Source: Streptomyces sp. SAT1
GTDB taxonomy: Bacteria; Actinomycetota; Actinomycetes; Streptomycetales; Streptomycetaceae
DNA length: 64,000 nucleotides
Reading direction: 5' to 3'
NCBI RefSeq assembly: GCF_001654495.1
Contig: NZ_CP015849.1
Coordinates: 1,199,001-1,263,000, forward strand
Part shown: in pieces, positions 9,976-20,875 of the stretch
How the letters are laid out: every line of letters begins with the position of its first letter
Position numbering within the stretch: the first letter of the stretch is position 1
Notes under the pieces: generated by a model
Seen by the model: only the letters and a program-made list of their open reading frames with translations
What the model was told of the DNA's origin: nothing
The model's database searches: none
Made by a program: the position numbers and the translations under genes

Positions 9976-11799
9976 TCACGCCTCCTTCGGGTCGACGGGG
10001 CCGGCGGGACGGGAGGGGCGGCGGGTGCGTCGCAGCGGCGCCTTGGCGCCCAGGGCCTTGGGGTCGAGACCGGACCACCGGTGGCCGTCGGCGAAGAACT
10101 TCCGGCGCGCCAGGATCGTCATCAGCGGCTTGGTGAACAGGAACACGACGACGACGTCCAGCACGGTCGTGAGACCGAGGGTGAACGCGAAGCCCTGCAC
10201 CTTGCCGACGGTGACGATGAAGAGCACCGCGGCGGCGAGGAAGGACACGAAGTCGGAGACGAGGATGGTGCGGCGGGCGCGCGGCCAGGCGCGTTCCACG
10301 GCGGGCCGCAGCGTACGGCCCTCGCGGATCTCGTCCCGGATGCGTTCGAAGAACACGATGAACGAGTCCGCCGTGATGCCGATGGCGACGATGGCACCGC
10401 AGACGGCCGGCAGGTTCAGCGCGAAGCCGATGCCCGGTCCGAGCAGCGCCATGATCACGTAGGTGAGGATCGCCGAGACCAGCAGCGAGGGGATGGCGAT
10501 GACCGACAGGCCGCGGTAGAAGATCAGCAGGTAGACGACGACCAGGGCGAGGCCGATGGCGCCCGCGACGAGGCCGGCGTGCAGCTGGTCGCCGCCGAGC
10601 GCGGCGGTGACGGTGGTGACGCTGTCCTCCTTGAAGGTCAGCGGCAGCGCGCCGTAGGACAGCATGTTCGACAGGCCCTGCGCCTCGGACTGCGTGAAGC
10701 GGCCGGTGATCTCGGCGTTGCCGCCGGTCAGCGCCTCGCGGACGTACGGGTCGGAGACGACGTTGCCGTCCAGGACGATCGCGAACTGGTTCTGCGGCGT
10801 CTGGTTCTGCGCCAGCTTGCCGGTGATGTCCGCGAACTTCTTGGCGCCCTTGGAGGTGAACTCCATGGTGACGGTCCAGCCGGAGCCGTTCTGCGTGTTG
10901 AAGACGGCCTGGGCCTTCTTGACGTCGGTGCCGTCCACGCCGGCCGGGCCGAGGAGGTACTTCGCCCACTGGCCCTGCGAGTCCTGGCCGCAGGCGACGG
11001 TCGACACGGTGGGCTTGACGCCCTTGCCGGCCGTGGCGCGGACGGACTCCTTGGAGCAGTCCAGGGCGGCGTACTCGGCCTGGAGCTTGCTGTCGTCACC
11101 GGAGGTGGCGCCGCCGGCCGACGGGGAGGCGGGGGCCTTGGGGCTCTGCGAGGAGTCCGGCTTGGCGGAGCCGGTGCTGCCCGTCGAGGGGGAGGCGTCG
11201 GCCTTCAGGCCGTCGGTGACGGCGCGGCCCTGGTGCGTCGCGGTCGACGAGGGGCTGGAGGAGCCGGAGGTCGCCTTGTCCTTGTCGCCGGTCTTGTCGG
11301 TGGCCTTGTCGCCCGGCTTGTCCGTGGCCTTGTCGCCGGGCTTACCGGAGGCGCTGGAGGACGGCGCCGGGCTGGCCGGGGGCTGGCCGGCGGAGACCTC
11401 GGTGGCCAGCACCGGGCGGAAGTACAGCTTGGCGGTGGTGCCGACCTGCTCCCGGGCCTCCTTGGAGTTCGTACCCTTGGGGATGTTGACGATGATGTTG
11501 TCACGGCCCTGGGTCTGAACCTCGGCCTCCGAGACACCCAGACCATTGACACGGCGGTTCATGATGTCGACCGCGGTGTCCATGTTGGCCTTGTTGATCG
11601 CGGATTCCTGACCGCGTTCGGGAACCGCCCTCAGGGTGATGCTGGTGCCGCCGGCCAGGTCGATGCCGAGGCGCGGGGTGGTGTGCCCGGAGGCGAACAT
11701 GCCACCGGTGAGCGCCACGATGGCGATCAGGATGAGGGCCAGCGAGCGCCATGGCTTGCTCTGGGCGCTCGCGCTCCGGCCCTTCTTAGGTGCTGCCAC
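9976..11799 (-). CDS. secD: Protein translocase subunit SecD
   Basis: Partner of SecF. 607 residues: an N-terminal helix (about 18-38), the GIDLAGGTSITL segment, a large extracytoplasmic region and a C-terminal five-helix domain with GITADSFIVFFERIRDEI. The extracytoplasmic region carries a roughly 120-residue insertion rich in Ser, Ala, Gly, Pro, Lys and Asp, including tandem GDKATDKP-like repeats (around 11270-11345), that standard SecD proteins lack. The GTG at 11799 is chosen because conserved SecD sequence starts shortly after and a purine-rich stretch precedes it; the frame extends to 11889 without support. Confidence 0.95.
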   Translation of the reverse strand: MAAPKKGRSASAQSKPWRSLALILIAIVALTGGMFASGHTTPRLGIDLAGGTSITLRAVPERGQESAINKANMDTAVDIMNRRVNGLGVSEAEVQTQGRDNIIVNIPKGTNSKEAREQVGTTAKLYFRPVLATEVSAGQPPASPAPSSSASGKPGDKATDKPGDKATDKTGDKDKATSGSSSPSSTATHQGRAVTDGLKADASPSTGSTGSAKPDSSQSPKAPASPSAGGATSGDDSKLQAEYAALDCSKESVRATAGKGVKPTVSTVACGQDSQGQWAKYLLGPAGVDGTDVKKAQAVFNTQNGSGWTVTMEFTSKGAKKFADITGKLAQNQTPQNQFAIVLDGNVVSDPYVREALTGGNAEITGRFTQSEAQGLSNMLSYGALPLTFKEDSVTTVTAALGGDQLHAGLVAGAIGLALVVVYLLIFYRGLSVIAIPSLLVSAILTYVIMALLGPGIGFALNLPAVCGAIVAIGITADSFIVFFERIRDEIREGRTLRPAVERAWPRARRTILVSDFVSFLAAAVLFIVTVGKVQGFAFTLGLTTVLDVVVVFLFTKPLMTILARRKFFADGHRWSGLDPKALGAKAPLRRTRRPSRPAGPVDPKEA

Positions 11800-11931
11800 C
11801 TTCTCGTACTCCCTCTCGGGCCGCTCCGCGCCGGGTGGGCTTGGTGTGCGGCCATGACATGGTGTCGGGATCCCGCGCGAAGTGAACACGTCCCAGGGCG
11901 CGCGGGCGGTGCCGCGCGCCCTGGGTGGTGA

Positions 11932-12441
11932 CTACTTCGCCCCGGAGTCGCCGTCGGTCTTCTTCGGCTCTTCGTCCGCCTTCGCCTCGGCGGCGGCGTC
12001 GGCGGATTCCTCCCCCTTCGGCTCGGCCGCGTCCTTCTTGCCGAGGTCGATGGGCTTGTCGTCGGAGGCGGCGGAAGCGTCGGCGGCGGGCTCGTCGGTC
12101 TCGGTGAGGGAGGAGGCGTCGTCGGGAACGATGTCGGTGTCGGACTTCAGGTCGTGCTCGACGCCGTGGACGATGCGGTTGTACTCGTCGTCGGACAGGA
12201 CGGTCGCGATGGCGTTCTTGGCGAAGAGAAGCTCCACGCCCGGCCCGGCGTCGAGGAGGACCGTGTCGTTGTTGACCTCCTTGACCGTCGCGTACATGCC
12301 CCCGATGGTGCGGATTCCGCTACCGGGCTGCATCTGGTTCCGCATGGTGGCGGCCTGCTGCTGCTTGCGCTTGGCCGACCGGGTCATCAGGAACATGGCC
12401 CCGATGAGCACGATGAACGGGAGGAGGGTCACGAGACTCAC
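11932..12441 (-). CDS. yajC: YajC-family preprotein translocase accessory protein
   Basis: 169 residues: one N-terminal membrane helix (LVTLLPFIVLIGAMFL), a short basic segment, then the YajC core (GSGIRTIGGMYATVKEV) and an unusually long acidic, Ala/Glu/Asp-rich tail from about residue 105. YajC binds SecDF; the exact role is unclear even in model bacteria. GTG start at 12441. It is 132 bases upstream of secD on the same strand, consistent with a yajC-secD-secF-apt operon. Confidence 0.92.
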   Translation of the reverse strand: MSLVTLLPFIVLIGAMFLMTRSAKRKQQQAATMRNQMQPGSGIRTIGGMYATVKEVNNDTVLLDAGPGVELLFAKNAIATVLSDDEYNRIVHGVEHDLKSDTDIVPDDASSLTETDEPAADASAASDDKPIDLGKKDAAEPKGEESADAAAEAKADEEPKKTDGDSGAK

Positions 12442-12604
12442 GGGTCGGAACTTCCTTCACACGACCGCGGTGGAAAGCGGCCTGATGGTTGGGGGTGTGC
12501 TTGCCGTCGACAAGGGCGGCATCGGCGGAGTCTAAGGGAGTCCGCGTGCAAGGAACAACGCTCAGCATGGCACCTGGGTTCCTCCCCGGGCCAATGGATC
12601 GCCG

Positions 12605-13675
<1,071 letters not shown>

Positions 13676-13732
13676 TGCGGATGTCTCCTAGCGGGGCGCG
13701 GGGCGCCGGTGGCGTCAGCGGGCTCGGGTGCG

Positions 13733-14338
13733 TCAGCGGGCTCGGTTGAGGCTCTGGAGGGCCGCCTTCAGCAGCTGCCCCACCTGGGGTGTGCCGTCGG
13801 CGGCCTCGGCCTGCGGGGCGACGGCGGTGACGGCCTCGTCGGCCTCGCGGGTGGCGTAGCCGAGTCCGATGAGGGCGGCGTGCAGCTGGTCGCGCCAGCC
13901 CTGGGTCACGGGGGCGCCGACCGCGGGGGCGCCGACCGGCGCGCCGAGGCGGTCCTTCAGCTCCAGGAGGAGCTTCTGGGCGCCCTTCTTGCCGATGCCG
14001 GGGACGGCGGTGAGGGCCTTCTCGTCGCCGGTGGCGACCGCGCGGCGCAGCGCGTCGGGGCTGTGCACGGCGAGCATGGCCTGGGCCAGGCGCGGGCCGA
14101 CGCCGCTGGCGGTCTGGAGGAGCACGAAGACCTGGCGCTCGTCGTCGTCGGCGAAGCCGTACAGGGTCAGGGAGTCCTCCCTGACGACGAGGGAGGTGTG
14201 CAGCTTGGCGGGGCGGCCGATCCGCAGGGCGGACAGGGTGCCCGGGGTGCAGTGGACGGCCATGCCGACGCCGCCGACCTCGATCACCGCGGTGTCGGGG
14301 GCGAGCGCGGCGACGGTGCCGCTGACGAAGGCGATCAT
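13733..14338 (-). CDS. ruvA: Holliday junction DNA-binding subunit RuvA
   Basis: Tetrameric junction-binding partner of RuvB. 201 residues: N-terminal OB domain ([15 protein letters not shown]), helix-hairpin-helix motifs ([12 protein letters not shown] and [18 protein letters not shown]), a Pro/Ala-rich hinge and the C-terminal RuvB-binding domain ([16 protein letters not shown]). The ATG at 14338 overlaps the ruvC stop. The last 16 bases are repeated just after the gene (around 13714 and 13731), a small local duplication with no effect on the frame. Confidence 0.97.
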   Translation of the reverse strand: MIAFVSGTVAALAPDTAVIEVGGVGMAVHCTPGTLSALRIGRPAKLHTSLVVREDSLTLYGFADDDERQVFVLLQTASGVGPRLAQAMLAVHSPDALRRAVATGDEKALTAVPGIGKKGAQKLLLELKDRLGAPVGAPAVGAPVTQGWRDQLHAALIGLGYATREADEAVTAVAPQAEAADGTPQVGQLLKAALQSLNRAR

Positions 14339-14892
14339 GCCGTACGGCCTTTCGTGTGCGGGGCCGTCCTGGTGGCGGCGGCGGTGTGCAGGGCCACGGC
14401 CTGCTGGAGCCGGTTCTGCGCGGGGGCGCGCCAGATGTGGCAGATGGCGAGGGCGAGGGCGTCGGCGGCGTCGGCGGGCCTGGGCGGCGCGGCGAGCCGT
14501 AGAAGACGGGTGACCATGGCGCCCACCTGGGCCTTGTCCGCCCGTCCGCTGCCGGTGACGGCGGCCTTGACCTCGCTGGGGGTGTGCAGGGCGACGGGGA
14601 TGCCGCGGCGGGAGGCGCACAGGATGGCGACGGCGCTGGCCTGGGCGGTGCCCATCACCGTGCGCACATTGTGCTGGCTGAAGACGCGCTCCACGGCCAC
14701 GAACTCGGGGCGGTGCTCGTCGAGCCACTGCTCGATGCCCTGTTCGACGGCGACCAGGCGGGGTCCGAGGTCGGCGTCCGCGGGGGTCCGCACCACGCCC
14801 ACACCGATCATGGTCAGCGGCCGGCCCGCGACCCCCTCCACGACACCGACCCCGCAGCGGGTCAGCCCCGGGTCCACCCCCAGTACGCGCAC
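14335..14892 (-). CDS. ruvC: Crossover junction endodeoxyribonuclease RuvC
   Basis: Resolves Holliday junctions by symmetrical nicking. 185 residues. Catalytic acidic residues are visible: Asp7 in [12 protein letters not shown], Glu68 in [11 protein letters not shown], and the Asp pair in the late [12 protein letters not shown] motif. The GTG at 14892 is chosen because the conserved MRVLGVDPG start falls there; the frame to 14946 is unsupported. First gene of ruvCAB, overlapping ruvA by 4 bases. Confidence 0.97.
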   Translation of the reverse strand: MRVLGVDPGLTRCGVGVVEGVAGRPLTMIGVGVVRTPADADLGPRLVAVEQGIEQWLDEHRPEFVAVERVFSQHNVRTVMGTAQASAVAILCASRRGIPVALHTPSEVKAAVTGSGRADKAQVGAMVTRLLRLAAPPRPADAADALALAICHIWRAPAQNRLQQAVALHTAAATRTAPHTKGRTA

Positions 14893-14950
14893 GCGATCTT
14901 TCCCTTCGATCTCCTGTCCGCGCAGGCTATCGGGTGCCACTGACAACGGC

Positions 14951-14982
14951 GGCGGGCCCAGGGACGTGTCCCTCGGCCCGCC
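14951..14982 (-). terminator. Two-part stem-loop terminator after the YebC gene
   Basis: GGCGGGCC (14951-14958) pairs with GGCCCGCC (14975-14982), and inside it AGGGA pairs with TCCCT around a 4-nt loop. It lies 18 bases past the YebC-family stop and before ruvC, separating the two transcription units. Confidence 0.75.
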
Positions 14983-15000
14983 GGTGGCGCCGTACGTGCG

Positions 15001-15753
15001 TCAGGCGTCGACCTTCTCCATGACCTCGTCGCTGACGTCGAAGTTGGCGAAGACGTTCTGCACGTCGTCGCTGTCCTCCAGCGCGTCGATCAGCTTGAAG
15101 ATCTTCCGGGCGCCGTCCTCGTCCAGCTCGACCTGCATGGTCGGGACGAAGTTGGCGTCGGCCGAGTCGTAGTCGATGCCGGCCTCCTGGAGGGCGGTGC
15201 GGACCGCGACCAGGTCGGTGGCCTCGCTGAGGACCTCGAAGGTGTCACCGAGGTCGTTGACCTCCTCGGCGCCCGCGTCCAGGACGGCGCCCAGGACGTC
15301 GTCCTCGGACAGCTCGCCCTTGGGGACGATCACGACACCCTTGCGGTTGAACAGGTACGACACCGAGCCGGGGTCGGCCATGGAGCCGCCGTTGCGGGTC
15401 ATGGCGACGCGGACGTCGGAGGCGGCGCGGTTGCGGTTGTCGGTGAGGCACTCGATGAGCACCGCGACGCCGTTCGGCCCGTAGCCCTCGTACATGATCG
15501 TCTCGTAGTCGGCGCCGCCGGCCTCGAGACCGCCGCCGCGCTTGATGGCGGAGTCGATGTTCTTGTTCGGGACCGACTGCTTCTTGGCCTTCTGCACGGC
15601 GTCGTAGAGCGTCGGGTTGCCGTCCAGGTCGACGCCGCCCATCCGCGCCGCGACCTCGATGTTCTTGATCAGCTTCGCGAAGAGCTTGCCGCGCTTGGCA
15701 TCGATGACGGCCTTCTTGTGCTTCGTCGTGGCCCATTTAGAGTGGCCGGACAT
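15001..15753 (-). CDS. YebC/PmpR-family DNA-binding transcriptional regulator
   Basis: 250-residue YebC/TACO1-family protein. It has the signature [14 protein letters not shown] start, the [15 protein letters not shown] segment (here [15 protein letters not shown]) and the long middle domain with [14 protein letters not shown]. Members were described as DNA-binding regulators (PmpR) and more recently linked to translation of proline-rich stretches, so the function remains open. Strong ATG at 15753. Located between pdxT and ruvCAB, as in mycobacteria. Confidence 0.93.
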   Translation of the reverse strand: MSGHSKWATTKHKKAVIDAKRGKLFAKLIKNIEVAARMGGVDLDGNPTLYDAVQKAKKQSVPNKNIDSAIKRGGGLEAGGADYETIMYEGYGPNGVAVLIECLTDNRNRAASDVRVAMTRNGGSMADPGSVSYLFNRKGVVIVPKGELSEDDVLGAVLDAGAEEVNDLGDTFEVLSEATDLVAVRTALQEAGIDYDSADANFVPTMQVELDEDGARKIFKLIDALEDSDDVQNVFANFDVSDEVMEKVDA

Positions 15754-15832
15754 CTGCCTGTCTCCTTCGCGTAAACCCATCCTGTACGAACGCCCCCGGG
15801 CCTGAAGCAGCCGGGAGGTACCCCGGGAGATC

Positions 15833-16444
15833 CTACAAGGACTCCGCCGCCCGTATCGCGCGCACCATGTCGACGAACAGGGCGTGCACACGGTGGTCGC
15901 CGGTCAGCTCCGGGTGGAACGACGTGGCCAGCGCGTTGCCCTGGCGCACCGCCACGATGTGGCCGCCGTGCTCGGCGAGCACCTCGGTCCCGGCACCCAC
16001 GGACTCGACCCAGGGCGCGCGGATGAAGACGCCCTCCACGGGATCGCCCTCGACGCCCCGGACGTCCACGGCCGCCTCGAAGGACTCGTTCTGCCGCCCG
16101 AAGGCGTTGCGGCGCACGATCATGTCGATGCCGCCGACGGTCTCCTGGCCCGAGCGCGGGTCGAGGATCTTGTCGGCGAGCAGGATCATCCCGGCGCAGG
16201 TGCCGTAGACGGGCATGCCGTCACGCACGCGCGCGCGGAGGGGGTCCATCACGCCGAAGAGGACGGCGAGCTTGGAGATGGTGGTGGACTCGCCGCCGGG
16301 CAGGACCAGGCCGTCCACCTCGGCGAGTTCCTCGGGGCGCCTGACCGGCCTGGCCACGGCGTCGGCCGCGGCCAGGGCGGTGAGGTGCTCCCGTACGTCG
16401 CCCTGGAGGGCCAGGACGCCGATGACAGGTGCTTCGCTGCTCAT
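15833..16444 (-). CDS. pdxT: Pyridoxal 5'-phosphate synthase glutaminase subunit
   Basis: Class I glutaminase that feeds ammonia to PdxS. 203 residues. Catalytic Cys83 in YGTCAGMI; the oxyanion GGES motif at about 50-53; the His/Glu pair in SFHPELTGD. Starts 8 bases after the pdxS stop on the same strand, so pdxS-pdxT form an operon for the deoxyxylulose-5-phosphate-independent PLP pathway. Confidence 0.97.
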   Translation of the reverse strand: MSSEAPVIGVLALQGDVREHLTALAAADAVARPVRRPEELAEVDGLVLPGGESTTISKLAVLFGVMDPLRARVRDGMPVYGTCAGMILLADKILDPRSGQETVGGIDMIVRRNAFGRQNESFEAAVDVRGVEGDPVEGVFIRAPWVESVGAGTEVLAEHGGHIVAVRQGNALATSFHPELTGDHRVHALFVDMVRAIRAAESL

Positions 16445-16452
16445 GGAGTGGA

Positions 16453-17367
16453 CTACCAGCCGCGGTTGGCGTAGCGCTCGGTCTCGGGGAGGGTGTCGCA
16501 GTTGATGCCGACCATGGCCTCGCCGAGGTTGCGGGACGCGTCCGCGATGATCTTCGGGTCGTCGTAGAAGGTGGTCGCCTTGACGATGGCGGCGGCGCGC
16601 TTGGCCGGGTCACCGGACTTGAAGATGCCGGAGCCGACGAAGACGCCCTCGGCACCGAGCTGCCGCATCAGGGCGGCGTCGGCCGGGGTGGCCACGCCGC
16701 CGGCGGAGAAGAGGACCACCGGCAGCTTGCCCAGCTCGGCGACCTCCTTGACCAGCTCGTAGGGGGCGCGCAGGTCCTTGGCGGCGGCGTACAGCTCGTT
16801 GTTGTCGAAGCCGCGCAGCCGGGCGATCTCGTTCTTGATCTGGCGCAGGTGGCGGACGGCCTCGACGACGTTGCCGGTGCCGGCCTCGCCCTTGGAGCGG
16901 ATCATGGCCGCGCCCTCGGCGATGCGGCGCAGGGCCTCGCCCAGGTTGGTGGCACCGCAGACGAAGGGGGTGGTGAAGGCCCACTTGTCGGAGTGGTTGA
17001 CCTCGTCGGCCGGGGTGAGGACCTCGGACTCGTCGATGTAGTCGACGCCGAGCGACTGGAGGACCTGGGCCTCGACGAAGTGGCCGATGCGGGACTTGGC
17101 CATGACCGGGATGGAGACGGCCTCGATGATGCCCTCGATCATGTCCGGGTCGGACATACGGGCCACGCCGCCGTCCTTGCGGATGTCGGCCGGGACCCGC
17201 TCAAGGGCCATGACGGCGACGGCGCCCGCGTCCTCGGCGATCTTCGCCTGCTCCGGCGTGACGACATCCATGATCACGCCGCCCTTGAGCTGCTCGGCCA
17301 TGCCGCGCTTGACGCGCGCGGTACCGGTCTCGGGAGTCTGGGCGGAATCGGGAAGCGTGGTGGACAC
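16453..17367 (-). CDS. pdxS: Pyridoxal 5'-phosphate synthase lyase subunit
   Basis: Builds PLP from ribose 5-phosphate, glyceraldehyde 3-phosphate and ammonia from PdxT. 304 residues. Signature segments: [29 protein letters not shown] with the preceding active-site Lys (VMAKSR), [14 protein letters not shown] and [15 protein letters not shown]. The GTG at 17367 has GAGGT at proper spacing; the frame runs much further upstream but only as a shadow. The roughly 145-bp region ahead should hold the promoter; I saw no confident -35/-10 pair. Confidence 0.98.
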   Translation of the reverse strand: MSTTLPDSAQTPETGTARVKRGMAEQLKGGVIMDVVTPEQAKIAEDAGAVAVMALERVPADIRKDGGVARMSDPDMIEGIIEAVSIPVMAKSRIGHFVEAQVLQSLGVDYIDESEVLTPADEVNHSDKWAFTTPFVCGATNLGEALRRIAEGAAMIRSKGEAGTGNVVEAVRHLRQIKNEIARLRGFDNNELYAAAKDLRAPYELVKEVAELGKLPVVLFSAGGVATPADAALMRQLGAEGVFVGSGIFKSGDPAKRAAAIVKATTFYDDPKIIADASRNLGEAMVGINCDTLPETERYANRGW

Positions 17368-17513
17368 GGGTGACCTCACTCGGGTGGAAAGAGGGGGTTG
17401 ATGCACCCAGAGGAAACGCGAGTGGACCAGTCCACGGCAAGGGCCAATGACAAGCGGGTGGATCCTTTTGCCCGGACGGCCCCTGTACGGCAGGTGCCGG
17501 GCGGCGCGGATCG

Positions 17514-18056
17514 CTAGGCCGCGCGCTCCACCAGCGCCGCCGGGGGCTCGTCGTCCATCTCGAAGGCCAGCGGGAAGGGGGCGTGCCCGGCCAGCCGGAA
17601 CCAGCGGACCTTGCGGTGCTCGCGCAGTCTGCGGGCCGCGCCCACGGCGTCGTTGTGGAAGCGGCGGGCCATGGGCACCCGGCGCACCGCCTCGGCCAGC
17701 TCGCGCGCCGCCTCCTCGCCGCCGGGCACCGCGCGGACCGCCTCCACCTGCTGCGCCTCGCCGAACACCGCCCGCAGCGCCTGGCTCAGCTCGCTCTCGG
17801 CGACCTCCCGCTGCTCCTCCTCGGACTGCCGGGCCGCGTGCGCGGCCTCGTACAGCACGATCGAGGCGGCTGGGTCCAGCACCCCGGAGGTGGCCAGTTC
17901 CTGCGCCACCGAGGCACGGCGCAGCAGCTGCGCGTCCAGCGCGGCCCGCGCCGCGTCGATCCGGGCGTGCAGCCGGTCCAGCCGGCCCGCCGTCCAGCTC
18001 AGATAGAGGCCCACGGCCACGAGCGCGACAAGGATCCAGATGAGCGTTGCGATCAC
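17514..18056 (-). CDS. LemA-like single-pass membrane protein
   Basis: 180 residues: an N-terminal membrane helix ([19 protein letters not shown]) followed by long amphipathic helices. The RFHNDAV stretch followed by a hydrophobic [12 protein letters not shown] end resembles the C-terminus of LemA proteins, though similarity is weak. No catalytic motif. The GTG at 18056 is used because the helix starts immediately; the open frame beyond it runs through repetitive non-coding DNA. Same strand as pdxST, 146 bases upstream of pdxS. Function unknown; the LemA assignment is tentative. Confidence 0.7.
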   Translation of the reverse strand: MIATLIWILVALVAVGLYLSWTAGRLDRLHARIDAARAALDAQLLRRASVAQELATSGVLDPAASIVLYEAAHAARQSEEEQREVAESELSQALRAVFGEAQQVEAVRAVPGGEEAARELAEAVRRVPMARRFHNDAVGAARRLREHRKVRWFRLAGHAPFPLAFEMDDEPPAALVERAA

Positions 18057-18770
18057 GGGCGGCAAGGCTACCGGTGCGGGGAGGGGGGGCCTGCGGCCGG
18101 TCGGGGCGGACGGGTGTGCCGAGCGGTTCGGGAGCGGTGGGTGCGTGTCCCCGGGCGGGCGGACACCGGGGCACGGACGCGCGGCAGCGGGGGGGCGCCG
18201 ATCCGTCCCTAGGGCGACCGGGCCGGCACCGGGCCGGGGGGCTGCCACCGGTCGGCAGGAACGCGGCGGGCCGGCCGTTCCGGGCAGTGGGCGCCCGTCA
18301 CAGGGAGACGCCGAGGCGTGGACACGCGACAGCAGGGGCGCCGATCCGTCCCTCGGGCTCGCGGGCCGAGACGGCACCCGGGCGGGGTGGGCGGAGGGGC
18401 GTGCGACCGGTCAGGAGGCCGGGACCGGGAGCTGGTGGGCGTGCTCCTGGCTGCTCCCCTCCCCCGCGTCCCTGTCGCTCGGAGACCACCCCGGAGACCG
18501 TCCCCGGCACGCCGGCACGCCGGCACGGCCACCGGACCGCCCCGCAAGCCGCCGGACCGCCAGCGCCGCTGGCCGCACGCCCGTCAGACCACGCGGCCCT
18601 CGAACCGCACACCCACCGCACCACACGGCCCTCGAACCGCGTACCCGCCCAACCGCACGGCCTGCGGATCACACGCCCGCCGAACCGCACGCACCTGGAA
18701 CCGCACGCACGCACGCCGAACCAGACGCCCCTGGAACCGCCCGGCCGCCGCACCCCGCAGCCCCACCCGC
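18057..18770. repeat. 714-bp gene-free stretch with two kinds of degenerate direct repeats
   Basis: No credible gene. The left half has two imperfect copies of an about 60-bp segment; the near-identical cores (GGGGCGCCGATCCGTCCCT) start at 18192 and 18335, about 143 bp apart. The right half (about 18595-18750) is a cluster of degenerate units of about 30 bp built around GAACCGCAC, with roughly eight cores. Open frames through it are repeat-driven and lack starts, SD sites or family features. Confidence 0.6.
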
Positions 18771-19934
18771 TCAGTCGCGGACCAGGCCCAGCCGTGCCCG
18801 CAGCCCCGTGGCGCGGTCGTCCGTGGCGACCGCCGCCGCGCCGGCGGTGACCGTCTCGTAGACGGAGAGGATGTCCGCGCCGACGGTGGACCAGTCGAAG
18901 CGGCGGACGTGGGCGCTGCCGCGCTCGCGGAGTCCGGTGCGGCGGGCCGGGTCGGCGAGGAGGCGTACGGCGGCGTCGGCCAGGGCGTCCGCGTCCTCGT
19001 TGGCGAACAGCTCACCGGCCTTGCCCTGGTCGAGGACCTGGGCGAAGGCGTCGAGGTCGGAGGCGAGCACGGGAGCGCCCGCGGACATCGCCTCGACGAG
19101 GATGATGCCGAAGCTCTCGCCGCCGGTGTTGGGCGCCACATAGAGGTCGACGCTGCGCAGGAAGCGCGCCTTGTCCTCGTCGCTGACCATGCCGAGGAAC
19201 TCCACCCGCGCGCGCAGCTCCCGCGGCAGGCTCGCCACGGCCTCCTCCTCGTCGCCGCGGCCCGCGACCAGCAGCCGGGTCTGCGGATGCGCGGCGAGGA
19301 TCTTCGGCAGGGCCCGCATCAGCACGGGCAGCCCCTTGCGGGGCTCGTCGATGCGGCCCATGAAGCCGATCGTGCCGCCCTGCCACTCGGGCCGGGGCTC
19401 GGCGCGGGCGAAGAAGTCGACGTCGACGCCGTTCGGGATGACCACGGCGTCCCCGCCCAGATGCTCGACCAGGGTGCGCCGGGCGTACTCGCTCACCGCG
19501 ATGCGCGCGCTGATCTTCTCCAGGGCCGCCTGGAGGATGGCGTACGCGGCGACCATCGCCCGGGAGCGCGGGTTGGAGGTGTGGAAGGTGGCCACGATCG
19601 GGCCCTGCGCCGCCCAGCAGGTGAGCAGGCCGAGCGACGGCGAGGTCGGCTCGTGGATGTGGATCACGTCGAAGCGGCCCTCGTGCAGCCAGCGCCGTAC
19701 CCGGGCGGCCGAGAGGAAGCCGAAGTTGAGGCGGGCCACCGACCCGTTGTACGGCACCGGGACCGCGCGGCCGGCCGAGACGACGTAGGGCGGCAGCGGG
19801 GTGTCGTCGTCGGCGGGCGCGAGGACGGACACCTCGTGCCCCAGGCGGATGAAGTACTCGGCGAGGTCGCGGATGTGGAACTGCACGCCGCCGGGGACGT
19901 CCCAGGAGTACGGGCAGACGATGCCGATCCTCAC
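18771..19934 (-). CDS. pimA: Phosphatidylinositol alpha-mannosyltransferase (GT4)
   Basis: Transfers mannose from GDP-mannose to phosphatidylinositol on the cytoplasmic face of the membrane, the first step of PIM synthesis. 387 residues with two Rossmann-like domains: N-terminal RIGIVCPYSWDVPGGVQFH, acceptor-side HIHEPTSPSLG, the GRIDEPRKGLPVL hinge and the nucleotide-sugar motif NTGGESFGIILVEAM (EX7E). GTG at 19934 overlaps the acyltransferase stop (GTGA). Clustering with pgsA and the acyltransferase supports PimA over other GT4 functions. Confidence 0.92.
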   Translation of the reverse strand: MRIGIVCPYSWDVPGGVQFHIRDLAEYFIRLGHEVSVLAPADDDTPLPPYVVSAGRAVPVPYNGSVARLNFGFLSAARVRRWLHEGRFDVIHIHEPTSPSLGLLTCWAAQGPIVATFHTSNPRSRAMVAAYAILQAALEKISARIAVSEYARRTLVEHLGGDAVVIPNGVDVDFFARAEPRPEWQGGTIGFMGRIDEPRKGLPVLMRALPKILAAHPQTRLLVAGRGDEEEAVASLPRELRARVEFLGMVSDEDKARFLRSVDLYVAPNTGGESFGIILVEAMSAGAPVLASDLDAFAQVLDQGKAGELFANEDADALADAAVRLLADPARRTGLRERGSAHVRRFDWSTVGADILSVYETVTAGAAAVATDDRATGLRARLGLVRD

Positions 19935-20875
19935 GCCGCGTCCCCCTCCGCTTCCTGTCCGGCCCGACCGGTCCGCTCGGGGCGGGGTTCGAGGTCCGCG
20001 AGCCACAAGCGCTGGAGCATGTGCCAGTCCTCCGGATGGTCGGCGATACCCGAGGCGAAGGCGTCGGCCAGCGCCTGTGTCATGACAGACGTCTTCTCGG
20101 GCCGCGTACCTGTCGCCGGTACCTCGATCGGGGGATGGACCCGGCCCCGCATGACGGGCGAGCCGTCGTACCAGAGGGTGACGGGCAGCAGCAGGGCGCC
20201 GGTCTGCTGGGCGAGCAGCGCGGGCCCGGCCGGCATCCGGGCCGTCTCGCCGAAGAACTCGACCTCGACGCCGGAGGAGGACAGGTCGCGGTCGGCGACC
20301 AGGCAGACCAGGCCGCCGTCGCGCAGCCGCCGGGCCAGGGTGCCGAAGGCCGAGCCACCGCTGTGCGGCAGCACCTCCATGCCCAGGCCCTCGCGGTAGG
20401 CGACGAACCGGTCGTAGAGCGTCTCGGGCTTGAGGCGTTCGGCGACCGTGGTGAACGGCGTCTCCAGCGCGGTGGTGACCCAGGCGCCCGCCAGGTCCCA
20501 GTTGGCCAGGTGCGGCAGGGCGAGGACGACGCCCCTGCCGGAGGCGAGGCCGTCGGTCAGGTGGTGCACGTCGTCGGGGGCGAAGCCGCCCCGGACCCGC
20601 TCGGCGCTCCAGGCGGGCAGCCGGAAGGACTCCATCCAGTAGCGCAGATAGGAGCGCATGCCCGCGCGGGACAGCTCCGCCAGCCGCTCGGGACTCGCGC
20701 CGGGCACCACGCGCGCGTAGTTGCCCTCCAGCCGCAGGACGCCCTTGCCGCGCCGCTTCCAGACGAGGTCGGCGAGGGTGCGGCCGAGCCGGACGGCCAC
20801 CGGTTCGGGCAGCTTCTTGACGGTGCTCCAGCCCAGGCCGTACAGGGCGTCGGTGAGGCGCTCCCGGGCGCTCAC
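19931..20875 (-). CDS. Phosphatidylinositol mannoside acyltransferase (PatA-like)
   Basis: LpxL/HtrB-type lauroyl acyltransferase family, 314 residues. The HX4D catalytic motif is in LALPHLANWDLAG, followed by substrate-side VAERLKPETLYDRF and VADRDLSSSG. In this operon (between pgsA and pimA) the mycobacterial counterpart PatA (Rv2611c) acylates the mannose of PIM. GTG at 20875 overlaps the pgsA stop and has conserved sequence directly after it. Peripheral membrane enzyme on the cytoplasmic side. Confidence 0.9.
   Translation of the reverse strand: MSARERLTDALYGLGWSTVKKLPEPVAVRLGRTLADLVWKRRGKGVLRLEGNYARVVPGASPERLAELSRAGMRSYLRYWMESFRLPAWSAERVRGGFAPDDVHHLTDGLASGRGVVLALPHLANWDLAGAWVTTALETPFTTVAERLKPETLYDRFVAYREGLGMEVLPHSGGSAFGTLARRLRDGGLVCLVADRDLSSSGVEVEFFGETARMPAGPALLAQQTGALLLPVTLWYDGSPVMRGRVHPPIEVPATGTRPEKTSVMTQALADAFASGIADHPEDWHMLQRLWLADLEPRPERTGRAGQEAEGDAA

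Noticed and set aside
18057..18770. Possible CRISPR array in the repeat-rich gap
   Set aside because: Units are degenerate, there are no regular spacers and no cas genes nearby.
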